Assembly (NCBI GenBank): GCA_018292915.2
Contig: JACVVK020000038.1
Coordinates: forward strand, 105,001-169,000
Direction: 5' to 3'
DNA from: Batillaria attramentaria
Taxonomy: Eukaryota > Mollusca > Gastropoda > Batillariidae
DNA: 64,000 bases
Shown: positions 10,638 to 21,975 of the stretch, one piece after another
How positions within the stretch are numbered: the first letter of the stretch is position 1
Layout: each line of letters begins with the position of its first letter
Position numbers and translations under genes: made by a program
Notes under the pieces: generated by a model
Databases searched by the model: none
What the model saw: the letters and a program-made list of their open reading frames with translations, nothing else
Told to the model about the DNA's origin: nothing

Positions 10638-12090
10638 AAACTAGAGGAGCAAAGCCTCCTTGGCTCACTTGTGAGATGGGTCAAGGTCATTCAAAAGAGT
10701 ATGTCTGTAAAGTTCTTATCACTATCTATCCTGAAGTAATGTGTCTCTTGTGTTCACAGTTCCTAAGAAAACGGATAATGGCAATATAACAGTTTTCCCA
10801 GGACAGCTTGTATGACCTTGACCTTGGGTCAAGGTCATTCGAATGAGATCTGTAAGAGCTTATCAATGACTATCATTACGCCAAGTCTGATAGCTCTAGT
10901 TTTCTAGTTTCCTTGCAAATGGTAATGTAAAATTTCACAACAGACAGCTGTAATGACCTTGACCTTCAGTCAAGGTCATTCAAAAGGGTATGTCTGCATA
11001 GGTCTCATTTCTGTCTATCATTGTGCTTTGTTTGGTGCCTCTGCTGTTTGTTGTTTCCAAGAAAATGCTAACATTAAAGTTTCCGCAAAACGTCTTGAAT
11101 GGCCTTGACCTTGACTCAAGGATATTGAATACAAGTATGCCAGTACAGGTTTTGTCAATGTCTATCACCATGCAAAGTTTGATGCCTCTTATACCCCTAG
11201 ATTCTGAGAAAATGGCAATTTTAAATTTCCAATGAGACAGCTTTAATGACCTTGACCTTCAGTCAAGGTCATTCAAAATGGTATGTATTGGGAGGTCTTA
11301 CTGCTGTCTATCAGCAAGCCAGGTTTGGTGTTTCTGCTGTTTATTGTTTCTGAGAAAATGCCAATGTTAAGGGTTTGGAAGCTTTTCTGCAAACAGCTTG
11401 TATGGCCTTGACCTTGACTCAAAGTCACTGAATACAGGTATGTCTGTAAAGGTGCTGTCAATATCTATAATCATGCAAAGTTTGATGTCTCTTGCTTTTC
11501 TGGATTCTGAGAAAATGCCAATGCAAAAGTTCCAAACGGACAGCTTTAGTGACCTTGACCTTGGGTCACGGTCAATCAATATGATATGTTTTAAAAGGTC
11601 TTATGGCTGTCTATCAGCAAACCAAGTTTGGTGCCTCTGCTTTTCATTGTTTCTGAGAAAATGCCAATGTTAAGGTTTTGGAAGGTTTTCCGCAAAACAG
11701 CTTGTTTGGCCTTGACCTTGATCAAAGTCACTGAATACAGGTATGTCAGTAAAGGTGTTGTCAATGTCTATCACCATGCAAAGTTTGATGTCTCTGGCTT
11801 TCCTAGATTCTGAGAAATTGCCAATGTAATATTTCCAAACAGACAGCTTTAGTGGCCTTGACCTTGGGTCAAGGTCAATCAATATGGTATGATTTTAAAG
11901 GTCTTATGGCTGTCTATCAGCGTGCCAAGTTTGGTGCCTCTGCTATTTGTAGATTCTGAGAAAATGCCAATGTTAAGGTTTACTGCGGACACACACACAC
12001 ACAGACAGACAGACAGACACACACACACACACACACACACAGACGACGGAGGGTTATTACATAGACTCACTTTGTTACACAAGTGAGCCA
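10638..12090 (+). mobile_element. Pearl-like tandem-array element B
   Basis: Starts ACTAGAGGAGCAAAGCCTCC then TGGCTCACTTGT; ends ACAAGTGAGCCA (inverted). It contains about nine tandem monomers of roughly 145-155 bp in which two types alternate. One type carries GACCTTGACCTT with GTCAAGGTCATTC. The other carries GGCCTTGACCTT with CTCAAAGTCACTGAATACAG. This gives a dimeric repeat of about 300 bp. The array is followed by an (AC)n/(ACAG)n tract and the GACGACGGAGGGTTA tail shared with element A. Non-coding. Confidence 0.78.
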
Positions 12091-12134
12091 AAAAGGAAGC
12101 GAACTCCCTAACCCTGACTTTTACATGCGGGCCC

Positions 12135-12658
12135 TGATTGAGATTTGACAAGAAACAGCGGGTGTGTTCAGTCATGCGTGCCATGCAAGCAGCTGCAAAG
12201 ATGAAATCGTGAACGGGTTAAACTGCAAGCCAATCAATCGCCCAAACAATATTAACAGGTGGTCGTCAGACCAACACGGGGGGGTGGGGGGAGGGGGGAG
12301 GGGGGTGTAACCTCGCCACGTCAAGCACGAGCAACACAGTTGTAAGCGTTGAGGGGCCGTCCAAATAGTGCGAGGCAGGTACGCCTATCCGAAGGCATGC
12401 GAGGACAGGTTAGGAAGAGCTAACTCATCGAATATCCCCGAAAAAAACAATGTGATTTTGATAGTTGTGTGTGTGCGACTATTAAGGAACAGAGCCAGTT
12501 TTCACACCTTTCGGGATATCGACATTTTCTCGTCGTAAACCTGCGTTACACCGTACATCTTCAAGTCACGTGACACGGTGGACGTTATCCCCCGTGACCA
12601 AGTACCCAGTCGATCGGTGACAACGCAAACATCCCTCCTTTCATCTTACACCCGCTGC
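12135..12658. other. unassigned; G-rich run
   Basis: Contains a G-rich stretch at about 12278-12306 with several GGGG runs. Nothing else supported. Confidence 0.5.
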
Positions 12659-12660
12659 TT

Positions 12661-12695
12661 GGGGGCCCGGATAGCTCAGCTGGTAGGGAGTTGGG
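12661..12695 (+). mobile_element. tRNA-like SINE head fragment
   Basis: GCCCGGATAGCTCAGCTGGT is a typical tRNA 5' half with a box A. The match stops before any box B, so this is a truncated SINE head and not a tRNA gene. Confidence 0.5.
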
Positions 12696-13453
12696 TTGTG
12701 AAAGATGCTAACGTTACCATTTTAATGCTCACAGATCGTCTACGCTGTGTTCGTGGTACTGTATCTATCATCACAACACTGTGCAGTTTTGTTGAGATTA
12801 TAGACTTTAAAACCGACCAGTCCCGCTCCCGAAGGCCATCAGTTGAAGACGTTAGCGTGAGAATAAAGAAAGATTTGACAGCGCGGCGTTGTTATTGTTA
12901 ACTACAGTTGCCTGTTGCCAGTGTAGGGTAGTATCACTATAGGAGTACCGACACTAATGCACGTGAGATTCGATGGATGTCATACGCTCATGTTAATCTT
13001 AGCCTAAACTCTCTCTCCCCTTAAAAAAACAAAACAATGTTAAATATTGACACCACATAATCGTTATATGTTGCCTCTTTTGTCTTCGAAAAAAAGAAAG
13101 AAAAAGAGCAGGTGTGTGTATCTGGTAGCCCATCACCTGACAGTGTCGGCGATCAATACTGTACAGCTACCGTGAACAACTAGAAATAGCAAGGCGTCTC
13201 AAAACCTTTTCCGTGGACAAACAAGAGACGTATAAGAGTATAATATACCTTATCCTAACCTGTTTACAAACTGGCTTGGGTAAACTTTATCTCCCCAGCG
13301 GTCGCGACGGGCATGTAAATGTCTTGGCACTACTGGCCGCAGCTCTTGGTGATGACTCATAGATTTCTGATACGTTAGAATCTCAACACGTTTGTCGGGC
13401 ATACAACAACGCTGTGGAAGACTTTTCATCGGATCCGCTTAAATCATGCATCA
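12696..13453. other. unassigned sequence
   Basis: No supported feature. Confidence 0.5.
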
Positions 13454-13980
13454 GGGCCCGCATGTAAAAGTCGGGGTTAGGGAGTCTAGCCCCGGGTTAG
13501 AGTCTAACCTCGAACTAAATTAGCTCTAGGGTTAAACTGTCTATTGTTTTTTTGTTTCTTCTTGTTCTTGTCGTTCGCCATTTACAACGTCAGGCCGGAT
13601 AGTGAGATAAATGATGTTGGGGTTGTTTTTGTTTTTTTTTTTTGTTTTTTTTTTTTCATCTCGTCTCTGTTTCCATAGAGCTTGGATTGTAGTGGGGTTT
13701 CTGCTGGCCATACTTCGTGTCTCAGCTGTTGGAGTAGTTTGCACTATTGCAGAACATGCTCTGTGGTTTGGTCGTCTTCGCCACAGGATTTTTGTTTAAA
13801 ATCAGGAAGCGGGTCCATTCCAGCAAGGTGCCTATGCCGTCATAGAAGGATTTTTGTCTTCCTTTCTTCGCTTCCTTGTTTATTTAATTTTGTTTTGGGG
13901 TTGTTGTTTTTTTTTTGTCCTAGTCTGGGTTAGGCCCGTAGCCGTGGGTTAAATTAACCTCGAGTTTTACATACGGGCCC
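13454..13980. mobile_element. GGGCCC-ended inverted-repeat element
   Basis: The left end GGGCCCGCATGTAAAAGTCG and the right end CGAGTTTTACATACGGGCCC are inverted. The 527-bp interior has T-rich stretches and no convincing coding frame, as in a non-autonomous DNA element. Relatives: the 7803-12134 composite (opposite orientation) and a solitary left end at 46670-46755. Confidence 0.75.
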
Positions 13981-14012
13981 AGAATCAGTCATTTGGGACA
14001 CACTAGAACATG

Positions 14013-14418
14013 TGAGACCATTCTGGTTTGCGTGTATGCTGTTCTACGTCTGTACAAGTGTACCAGACGATGTTATTGGGTTGGTTTGCGTGTATGCTGT
14101 TCTACGTCTGTACAAGTGTACCGCGCACTGAGCAGACGATGTTATTGGGTTGGTTTGCGTGTATGCTGTTCTACGTCTGTACAAGTGTACCGCGCACTGA
14201 GCAGACGATGTTATTGGGTTGGTTTGCGTGTATGCTGTTCTACGTCTGTACAAGTGTACCGCGCACTGAGCAGACGATGTTATTGGGTTGGTTTGCGTGT
14301 ATGCTGTTCTACGTCTGTACAAGTGTACCGCGCACTGAGCAGACGATGTTATTGGGTTGGTTTGCGTGTATGCTGTTCTACGTCTGTACAAGTGTACCAG
14401 ACGATGTTATTGGGTTGG
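14013..14418. repeat. 69-bp minisatellite, about six units
   Basis: Units contain ATGTTATTGGGTTGGTTTGC and GTACAAGTGTACCGCGCACT. The outer units lack the CGCGCACTGAG part. Because 69 is divisible by three, all frames stay open and produce repetitive ORFs on both strands. These are not taken as genes. Confidence 0.95.
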
Positions 14419-14545
14419 GACTGAGTGATGGATTCAAAATACGCTAAGACAGCAGACAAGGCAAATTTATTCCCAAATGTAAGAATAAACTTCAGTCCGT
14501 CCGCAGCGCAGCTAGTAAGATGATCGGCATTCAACAAGACGGTGT

Positions 14546-14662
14546 GAATAGTTTGTATCACAGGTTGTATCACAGGTTGTATCACAGGTTGTATCACAGG
14601 TTGTATCACAGGTTGTATCACAGGTTGTATCACAGGTTGTATCACAGGTTGTATCACAGAGT
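14546..14662. repeat. 12-bp minisatellite (TTGTATCACAGG)n
   Basis: Nine to ten nearly perfect copies. Confidence 0.96.
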
Positions 14663-15630
14663 GATGTTCGGGAAAAGCCACTCAGTCTGCTTCCGAAGTT
14701 CCGACACTGCTCACCCCATGAACCCACAATTCATCACTCTCCCCTCCGGCACAAGGTAAATAAATGCTCTGGCTAAAAGGAAAACCCTCAAGAATTCTCT
14801 CATTCCCCGTGCTGTTTAGACAATAGCTGAATAACAAGGAAAAACTAACAAGTAGTCTGCTGGCTGTTACTGTTGTAGTGTTGACATACGTTGAGCAGTT
14901 GCGTTGTGTTCAGTTCTGTGTTATGGTTACAATGTTTTTGCTGATGTTATTATTGTAAATCGGAGTGTCAAAGTCAAGTACACTTCGCGCGTGAAGATCA
15001 CACGAGGTGCAACTGGCCCTAGAGAGTGGATATGGGCCAATTCATTATTCCACAATAAATTGCTTGCCAAAAACAAACAAAAAAACGGCACCCAAAAGTC
15101 GTTGTTGTGGTCCTGTTTTATCGGCTGTTCCATCTCCCCCCCCCCCCCCCTCAAGGTTTTGACTCCGCACGGATACGAAAATGACCTGTTACGGGCTGCT
15201 CAAATATAAATATGCCCGCCAACTTTGAGAAACAGGGCTCCCTAAACTGTGCGTCTGTGCGTAATTTACGCACTGAAGAAAAACTTTACGTACTAAAAAA
15301 AATTCGAGGGGGTACGTTGAAGCATTATGAACGCGATCTGTGCTTAGCTTGACGCACTACCTCTGCACTACCGTGCGTACGCCTATAGGCTTGTTGTGAT
15401 CGAGTGAGTGTTCTCCCTTGCCTTGGCCGCGTTCAGTTCGGTTCTGTTTTTGGTTCTGTTTAACGCTCGCAGGCGTTAACTGTCTACTGCTGCAGATCGG
15501 CGGCTACTACAGCCACTCTCGTGTAGTGAACGTGCCCCATCTTTTTCCACTTCTGCGCTCGAAACTATGGACGAAAGATTTTAGAGTCAGTGCTCTTGTT
15601 ACCGATCGGATTCGCTTTCTCTGTGACGAA
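14663..15630. other. unassigned sequence
   Basis: Contains a C tract at about 15137-15150. No supported gene or element. Confidence 0.5.
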
Positions 15631-15632
15631 TC

Positions 15633-15851
15633 ATGCCACCGAAAAAAGTGAAAGTTCAAAAGACTATGGACTTTTACGTCAGTGGAAAAGTTGTGGAGGT
15701 CTCGAGCCCTCGCCCGGCAGCGGGTGCACTTCGGCCGGCGTCGCATAGCTACGATTCAGACGCCGCATCAGAGTCGGCACAGAGCAGCGGCAAAAAGTCG
15801 GAGTTTCCAACTTTCAAAACTGAATTGTACCCACTTCATTTAATTATATGA
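15633..15851 (+). CDS. possible first coding exon, unrecognised
   Basis: A 72-codon frame with a good-looking N-terminus: ATG in the context ATCATGCCACCG, product beginning MPPKKVKVQKTMDFYVSGK. A basic, nuclear-signal-like start is followed by a Ser/Asp-rich low-complexity segment (HSYDSDAASESAQSSGKK). Base composition is GC-rich compared with the surroundings. It would be an antisense nested gene inside the RECQL4 intron. No donor was identified and the downstream sequence runs into a (GC)n(AC)n tract. It could be the 5' end of a transposon-related gene or a chance frame. Confidence 0.3.
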   Translation: MPPKKVKVQKTMDFYVSGKVVEVSSPRPAAGALRPASHSYDSDAASESAQSSGKKSEFPTFKTELYPLHLII

Positions 15852-15876
15852 TTTGAAGTTGATAAAATTCAGTTTT

Positions 15877-15879
15877 GCG

Positions 15880-15949
<70 letters not shown>
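15877..15949. repeat. (GC)n(AC)n microsatellite
   Basis: GC dinucleotides passing into about 31 AC units. Confidence 0.96.
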
Positions 15950-15950
<1 letters not shown>

Positions 15951-16126
15951 CTGTTCAGCAGTATTTACTGAATTTATAATTCCATGCACTGAAAAACTTG
16001 AGAAATGATTCTGACCCTTTAAAAATTGAAAGTAGAGGTACAAAGACCCCCTAAAATTTTGAACTGGGGGTCAGTGGACCCTTTAGGTCTGTAGCTTTTA
16101 GGGAGCCCTGAGAAAAAGACATACTT

Positions 16127-16410
16127 ACTAAGGCGCATGGCGCACTCAACTGCACAATTACTGTACGCCCCCCCCCCCCCCCCCCCCGTAAAAAAAGGTA
16201 AATAAAAATAAATAAATAAACTTAGGTGCACAGCGCACTCAACTGCACAATTAATGTACCCACACCCCCCGCCCCCCCCCCCCCCCCCAAAAAAAAAGTA
16301 AATGAAAATAAATAAATAAATAAACAAATAAGTGAACAAATCAACTGCACTAAAATTACTGTAACTCCGCACCCACTCCCCCCCCCCCAAATAAATAAAT
16401 AAATAATAAA
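16127..16410. repeat. three degenerate ~105-bp units with poly-C and (AAAT)n
   Basis: GCGCACTCAACTGCACAATT, then a C tract, then an A-rich AAATAAATAAAT stretch, recurs three times with decay. Poly-C lengths differ between copies. Confidence 0.8.
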
Positions 16411-16444
16411 CAAGACAAGTTTAAGTTTACGAATAAAAACTGTC

Positions 16445-16512
16445 ATGGCGTGGCGTGGCGTGGCGTGGCGTGGCGAGGTGTCACGTCACGTCACGTCACG
16501 TCACGTCACGTC
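16445..16512. repeat. adjacent (TGGCG)n and (TCACG)n arrays
   Basis: Two pentanucleotide arrays of five to six units each, joined by GAGGTG. Confidence 0.93.
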
Positions 16513-16747
16513 TGTGATCTTCCTAGCTGTACACACTGCTCCTATCTGTATAATGAGTCTTATCCGCTACACATCCTAAGTGAGAAGGGTATTATGGAAT
16601 GGTACGCAGTTGATTAACACTATCGGTACTGTGTTTACATTCCTGGAGTTGAATAAAGTAGAAAAGAAGGGGAAAAAGGGGCATTATGAAAAATTCATAG
16701 AATACGCGATGCTCCCCGAGATGGGGGGTACACCGGTCACAGCGGGA

Positions 16748-16789
<42 letters not shown>

Positions 16790-17720
16790 AACAATAACCA
16801 CTGATGGCAGCTTGATACGCTAAGCCTTGCTATTGACAGCTGTTTAACTCGCCTTATTTTGGAGTATTTTGGTGCACATTCACTACAAACATAGGCATCT
16901 GCAACATAATATAGGGCCACGGCCTTTACTCGTGCAAGCCGGACACTAGGTGGGTGCCAGTGGTGTAGGTTCCTTTACAAGTGCAAATACGGTACTGCAG
17001 TGAATTAGATTGCTACATTGTTTGCTTCATTTCCCGCTACATTGTTTGCTACATTTCCCGCGCAGGGAGGTGTTATTAACTAGCACGGACTCCACTGCCA
17101 GCGTACTGATAGTAGCTATTTAACTATAGTGCTACCACACACGTCATATTATATTATATTATATTATATTATATTATATTATATTATGATCTTCAGCTAA
17201 CACGCCAGGCAGTCCTTTTCGTGCTGATGACCTGTTCAAAGGTTGTGAGCAAAACAACACGACCCTGTCGGTGACCGGTCATATACATCTCTCTCGCACT
17301 GCTGCTTAAACAGTCCATTATTGTAATGACAGTGGTCAGCTGTGGTCGTCTTACTCGTAGGGTTTTAGTCCGCTCTGCACGCCGCTAGAACTGTGAAGTC
17401 TCTCACGTCATGACCAACGCCATTAGTACCACTCGAGAGGATGTTGGGTTTCAATCAAGATGGCGAAAGGTTTTGTGGTGCTATTTCGATTCACAATTTT
17501 CGCGAAGACGACTATCAAATATAGTCATATGTTTGGAATTTGGCAATGCCCGCATCTTTACCCTGTAGCAAGGTCTGAATGTTTTAACGTGCACATCGTC
17601 ACCTGCTTCCAAACCCCCCCCCCCCCCCCCCATTTCTTTTACACAGGCAGAGCAAAATTCAACCAGTGCTTCCAGTGCTGTTCACATCTGACAATAGCAA
17701 CACTCGGTACTTCAGTTCAC
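16513..17720. other. unassigned with (GA)n and (ATATT)n
   Basis: Contains (GA)n at 16750-16788, a short duplication around CTACATTGTTTGCT at 17011-17060, (ATATT)n at about 17146-17186 and a C tract near 17616. No gene supported. Confidence 0.7.
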
Positions 17721-17723
17721 TGG

Positions 17724-17889
17724 GTGGGTGTTTGGGGGTTTAACGTCCTTTTCCACCACATACGCGTGATATCAAAGACGGGGCAACGATGAAAAAGCCA
17801 GCACAAACATTTGGCCTCAGCCGGGATACGAACTCACGACCAAAGCATTAGAAGTCCAACGCTCTACCATTCGCCCACCCCGGCTCCCC
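17724..17889 (-). mobile_element. SINE family A with 14-bp target duplication
   Basis: Complete element flanked by the identical CTTCAGTTCACTGG at 17710-17723 and 17890-17903. This defines both ends of the family and shows LINE-type target-primed insertion. tRNA-like head at the right end, ACCC-type tail at the left. Confidence 0.95.
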
Positions 17890-17903
17890 CTTCAGTTCAC
17901 TGG

Positions 17904-19436
17904 ATCTCAGCTTGCCGCCAAAGCTTCTCAATCTATTTAGCACCAAAACAACTCCCCGCATTTCCAGTAACCCCCGTCACGTGGCGATTGTCTGCGTGAC
18001 TCCGGGTTCGCGCGACAAAAAGTTATTTTAGAAAAACATCGCCACGCTGTTTGACGTACCAGTACTAGAACTGATCAAAATGCTACTCATGTTGTCTAAA
18101 TCACCCCTTTCAACACAATCATGTTCTTTAATTGACCGAGCAGCTTGTCGACCACTTGATTTCAAGTAACATGTTCTGGTTGTGTATGTGGGTGGGAGGG
18201 GGGATTAGAATGGTGGGGGCGGGGAAGGGGGAGACCTGCGTCATCGACGTGTCCATAACGTCTCGCTAATCCATGCGAATTGCGCTCATTATCAGTGCGT
18301 ATGCGGCTGATTGCTCCCTGGTCACGCCGATGGCCGTCAGCATACAGACTGCCAGCTACACCAGACGCACTGTACAGATCGACCAGCGCGGGTAGACGCC
18401 CTTACTTTGTGATACGCTGTGTGCTGGTGATACGTAGGTAAACACACACTAGCTTGCTATACAGGCACCGAGCCTGGTGATCGGCCTTGCCATCGATGAA
18501 AGGTTGCACACTAAAATCTCAAACGATGCCCACTTCCTGCCGCTTTTCCAGCTTTACCTGCTTGCAGGTGGGTGCGCCAACCTCTTACAGTGACTGTGTA
18601 GTACATGCATTAAATATACCGCACAAACTTATACTTTGTCAGATACAAGCCTAAATAGCAAGCTAGTATCCCCACGTCACAGCGTATCACAAGGCAAAGG
18701 GCGAGTACCCATCCTGATAACGCCAACCTTCTCGAACATGCTAACCACAAACACGAAAAGACTGGTGAACTGTGAGACGTGTGGTCAGAGTGCCCACAAG
18801 TTGCAGGGAACTACAGCATGGGTGAAGCTTTTCCATTATCAAAAAACTGAAAACCAGGCCGGGGTCCAGGGGCCGCGTGGCGCGAAGGGGAAAAGCCCCT
18901 CTCGGGGGTTCGGGGGGGGGGGAGGGGGGGGGCGAAGCCACCCGACCGAAATTAATGAAAATGATGTTTTTTACGGTAATTAGAAGGCCTCTCCATTCCA
19001 GCCAAAGGCTTGTTAGTTGAACGTGAAAAGTTGAAAGAGAACATGAAAGAAAGCATGCTGTTTCTCTGTTGAGAGATTTACCCTTTTTTCCGCACATTTT
19101 CAAAAAGGTCTGATCTTCTGAATTATCTCGTGGTTTGGGTCAAGGGGCAATGCATCCCTAGGTGGAAAGGAGCCACAGGCAACACACTGAAAAAAAACCA
19201 CCGCGAGACTGACTGGCACGATTTTTTTTTTCAACTGACCAGCCATCCCAATGAATATTTCGATCAGCACAGTTCGTAAGAAGAACGTCTTGTAAGTCCA
19301 TAAGCAGAGATTCGATAGAAAGGTGTTGATCTCTTCTGACGTAACGTCATGCGTTCGCCAAGTAGTGTGTTGGTAACAACTTTCGGTTTCATGTGATCGG
19401 CACATATCGATCAGTCACCATGAGGTCCAAGTATCG
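17904..19436. other. unassigned; G-rich patches
   Basis: G-rich stretches at 18190-18235 and 18862-18935, the latter resembling a decayed GGGTCCAGGGGC-type repeat. No supported gene. Confidence 0.5.
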
Positions 19437-19816
19437 GGCTGTCGGTGGTCTAGTGGTTAAGAGACTTGTCACCAATGCGAGAGGGCAGGGGTTCGAGTCC
19501 CACTCGGGGTAAATAAATTTTCCTTCTCGTATGTGGCACCGATCATTCGGTCGGGGGTTCTCTCCGGGTACTCCGGCTTCCTCCCCATCTGCTTTGGAAA
19601 TGTTCAGCCCACAAAATTTGAAAAATAAATAAGCAATTCCGAAACTTAAATAGCTGAGCTGGCCCTTCGCACCACGTGATTGTAATGTGTTTATGTCCAG
19701 TGTGTAAGACAATGTGTGTGATTCACGTGAACGTGCGTGCTGGTTCAGTTCGCGGCGCTATGAGCCGATTCATGAAACTGGGTAAAGTGCCTATATGCAA
19801 TTATTATTATTATTAT
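19437..19816 (+). mobile_element. SINE family B (tRNA head, conserved central domain)
   Basis: The tRNA-like head has box-A-like GTGGTCTAGTGGTTAAG and box-B-like GGGTTCGAGTCCC. The central segment TTCTCTCCGGGTACTCCGGC is a highly conserved central-domain type seen in widespread animal SINE superfamilies. The 3' part, GCGGCGCTATGAGCC and GTGCCTATATGCAA, ends in (ATT)n. Near full length. Confidence 0.88.
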
Positions 19817-20074
19817 CACTTATCTTCTTTCACCGAACGAAAAAAGTTGTTTCACTCAACCCCTGAAAAACATTAGCCAGTCATACAAACTGTCGAAAAT
19901 CGATCGACATTCGTGATGGCACAGATAACATCTGTGTCTCTGGTGATGGTAAGGGCCTATCATCTCATCATTAGTTTCACTGCTACGGCTGTCAGTTTCA
20001 CTGACACTGTCATTGTCTTCCATTTTACTGTCCATTACTGCCAACGAACTTTAGACACCTCCGCTGCGGTATAA

Positions 20075-20142
20075 ATGTACCCATGAAAGCCCGTTTCTGA
20101 AGGACGTTAAACCGTCACTCTTCCTCCCTCCCTCCGTCCGTC
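20075..20142 (+). mobile_element. SINE tail fragment
   Basis: GAAGGACGTTAAACCGTC followed by CTTCC/CTCC-rich tail resembles the 3' end of family A, but the body is absent. Confidence 0.3.
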
Positions 20143-21115
20143 CGTATCTGAAACAACAAAATGGCGCCACGAGGGTTCACACCAGCCTCCGCCGCATAAC
20201 ACATTTACCTGTAAGAAGCTCGCGGCATACGGAACAGAAAACGGCGGAGCTTGCGAAAATACGGACCTCCAAAACCGACTTCCAAAACGAGAGAGCGCAC
20301 TTACGTTTTATCGCCCTTGGTTGCCGATCCGACGAAGCATGTCCGTACATCGCACAGCACAGAGTTTATATATTTATGTTTTGTTTGTTTGTTTGTTTTC
20401 AAAAACCGGAATTTCCGTCTGGAGAGAAGAGTTTCACGGATGCCACAGTAAACCATACTATGCTGTGGCTCACTGGGGTGGCTAGTAACCACCTTCTGAT
20501 AAACTAATTACCATGCCAACGGCAAAAATGAGCACCTAACAACCGAAGAACCATAAAAGGAAATACGTGGCATAACCTTGTTTAGTTCGTGCCCACACCA
20601 AGACACTACAACCCCACCGTCAGATAACACGGCTTGTTACGTTGCCTTCCCAGTGCTGATGTCCTCAGAATTCAGGAAGAGAGAGTGAACGAGTATTTAG
20701 GGGTGACGAAGTGCAACCAGCAAACACTATTTTACGGTTAGCGAGGGTAGGGGGAGAGAAGAAGACTGACTGGTATCAGAGCGTTCAATTATTTCCCTTT
20801 GTGGCCGTCTAGGTGAATGGCCGTAAATAAGACTGATTCCCGGATGAGCGCCAATACCTGGTGGCACTTTCCTGCTTCGTTGTTGTTTTGTGCTGGTAGA
20901 GGACAATGAACCGGGTATGACTAAAAACAAGACAAGTCGACATAAAGCAGATACTGCAACTTACGGGGTTACGGTGGGCGTGGAGATTCTCTTATTGAAA
21001 TAATGTACTGCAAATACGATTCAGTGCTAGTTGTACGCTCCAGTCGTTCTTATAGCATTAGTGTAAATACCTACCTACACAGCGGTTTTGTCTACTGATT
21101 ACTCTTTGCTTTGTG
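20143..21115. other. unassigned sequence
   Basis: Short (GTTT)n at about 20379-20398. No gene supported. Confidence 0.5.
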
Positions 21116-21700
21116 TCGCCTGCAATGAAACTCGTCCTACTTGTAGTGATACTGAACTATGTGTTATTAACTTGCCTTTGTTCGTTCAGCATGCTCGCTT
21201 TCAGCATAGAGCTTTCACAGGTCAACGTCGCCTGAAATAAAACTCATCCTATTTATAGTGATACTGAACTATGTGTTATTAACTTGCCTTTGTTCGTTCA
21301 GCATGTTCGCTTTCAGCATAGAGCTTTCACAGGTCAACGTCGCCTGAAATAAAACTCATCCTATTTATAGTGATACTGAACTATGTGTTATTAACTTGCC
21401 TTTGTTCGTTCAGCATGTTCGCTTTCAGCATAGAGCTTTCACAGGTCAACGTCGCCTGAAATAAAACTCATCCTATTTGTAGTGATACTGAACTATGTGT
21501 TATTAACTTCCCTTTGTTCGTTCAGCATGTCCGCTTTCAGTATGGAGCTTTCACAGGTCAACGTTCTACTCGTGCACCAAAACCCATTACACAAGCTATT
21601 TAGTGTGACACTGAACTATGTCCTGTCAACTGGCCATAAGTGTCCGTTCACTTTATGTCCGCTTTCAGTAGAGAGCTTTCACATGTCAATGTTTTACTCG
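21116..21700. repeat. 112-bp satellite, about five units
   Basis: Units contain GTGATACTGAACTATGTGTT and TTCACAGGTCAACGTCGCCT. The first three or four are nearly identical at a 112-bp period; the last two are diverged and partial, indicating growth from one side. Confidence 0.93.
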
Positions 21701-21975
21701 TACGCAAAACCCTTCATCCGCTACAACTGTGCCAGGTTAGGGTTGCCAGGCATTTGAGGAAGCTGAAAAAAAAATGAGAAAACATTTTTTCTTTCTTCTT
21801 TTCTGAACTTTAACTGAAAATTTGTTTGAAAAGGCCTTCTCACCAACGCTACCGGAAAAAAAGGACCTAAAAGTCTATCAAATTCATGGCGCTTAGGTCG
21901 TACTTCCAGATGACGGCATACCCACCATTGTAGCTGAGAATAAAGCATGTTAAGGTATCCCTTCTCCCTTTGGTA

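Larger units (their letters stand above)
7803..12134. mobile_element. composite bounded by GGGCCCG(T/C)ATGTAAAA inverted ends
   Basis: The left end GGGCCCGTATGTAAAACTCG and the right end GACTTTTACATGCGGGCCC are inverted repeats. The same two ends, in the opposite order, bound the 527-bp element at 13454-13980, so this is a second copy of that family swollen by internal insertions. Inside are two Pearl-like tandem-array elements and the 1.6-kb segment duplicated at 37.8 kb. Clear flanking target duplications were not found, so the boundaries are set by the terminal repeats alone. Confidence 0.65.

Noticed and set aside
12661..12695. tRNA gene
   Set aside because: Only a 5' tRNA half is present. 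Likewise all box A/B pairs in the SINE heads are SINE promoters and not tRNA genes.
14028..14447. 139-codon repetitive protein
   Set aside because: The 69-bp minisatellite is divisible by three; frames are open on both strands without coding signal.
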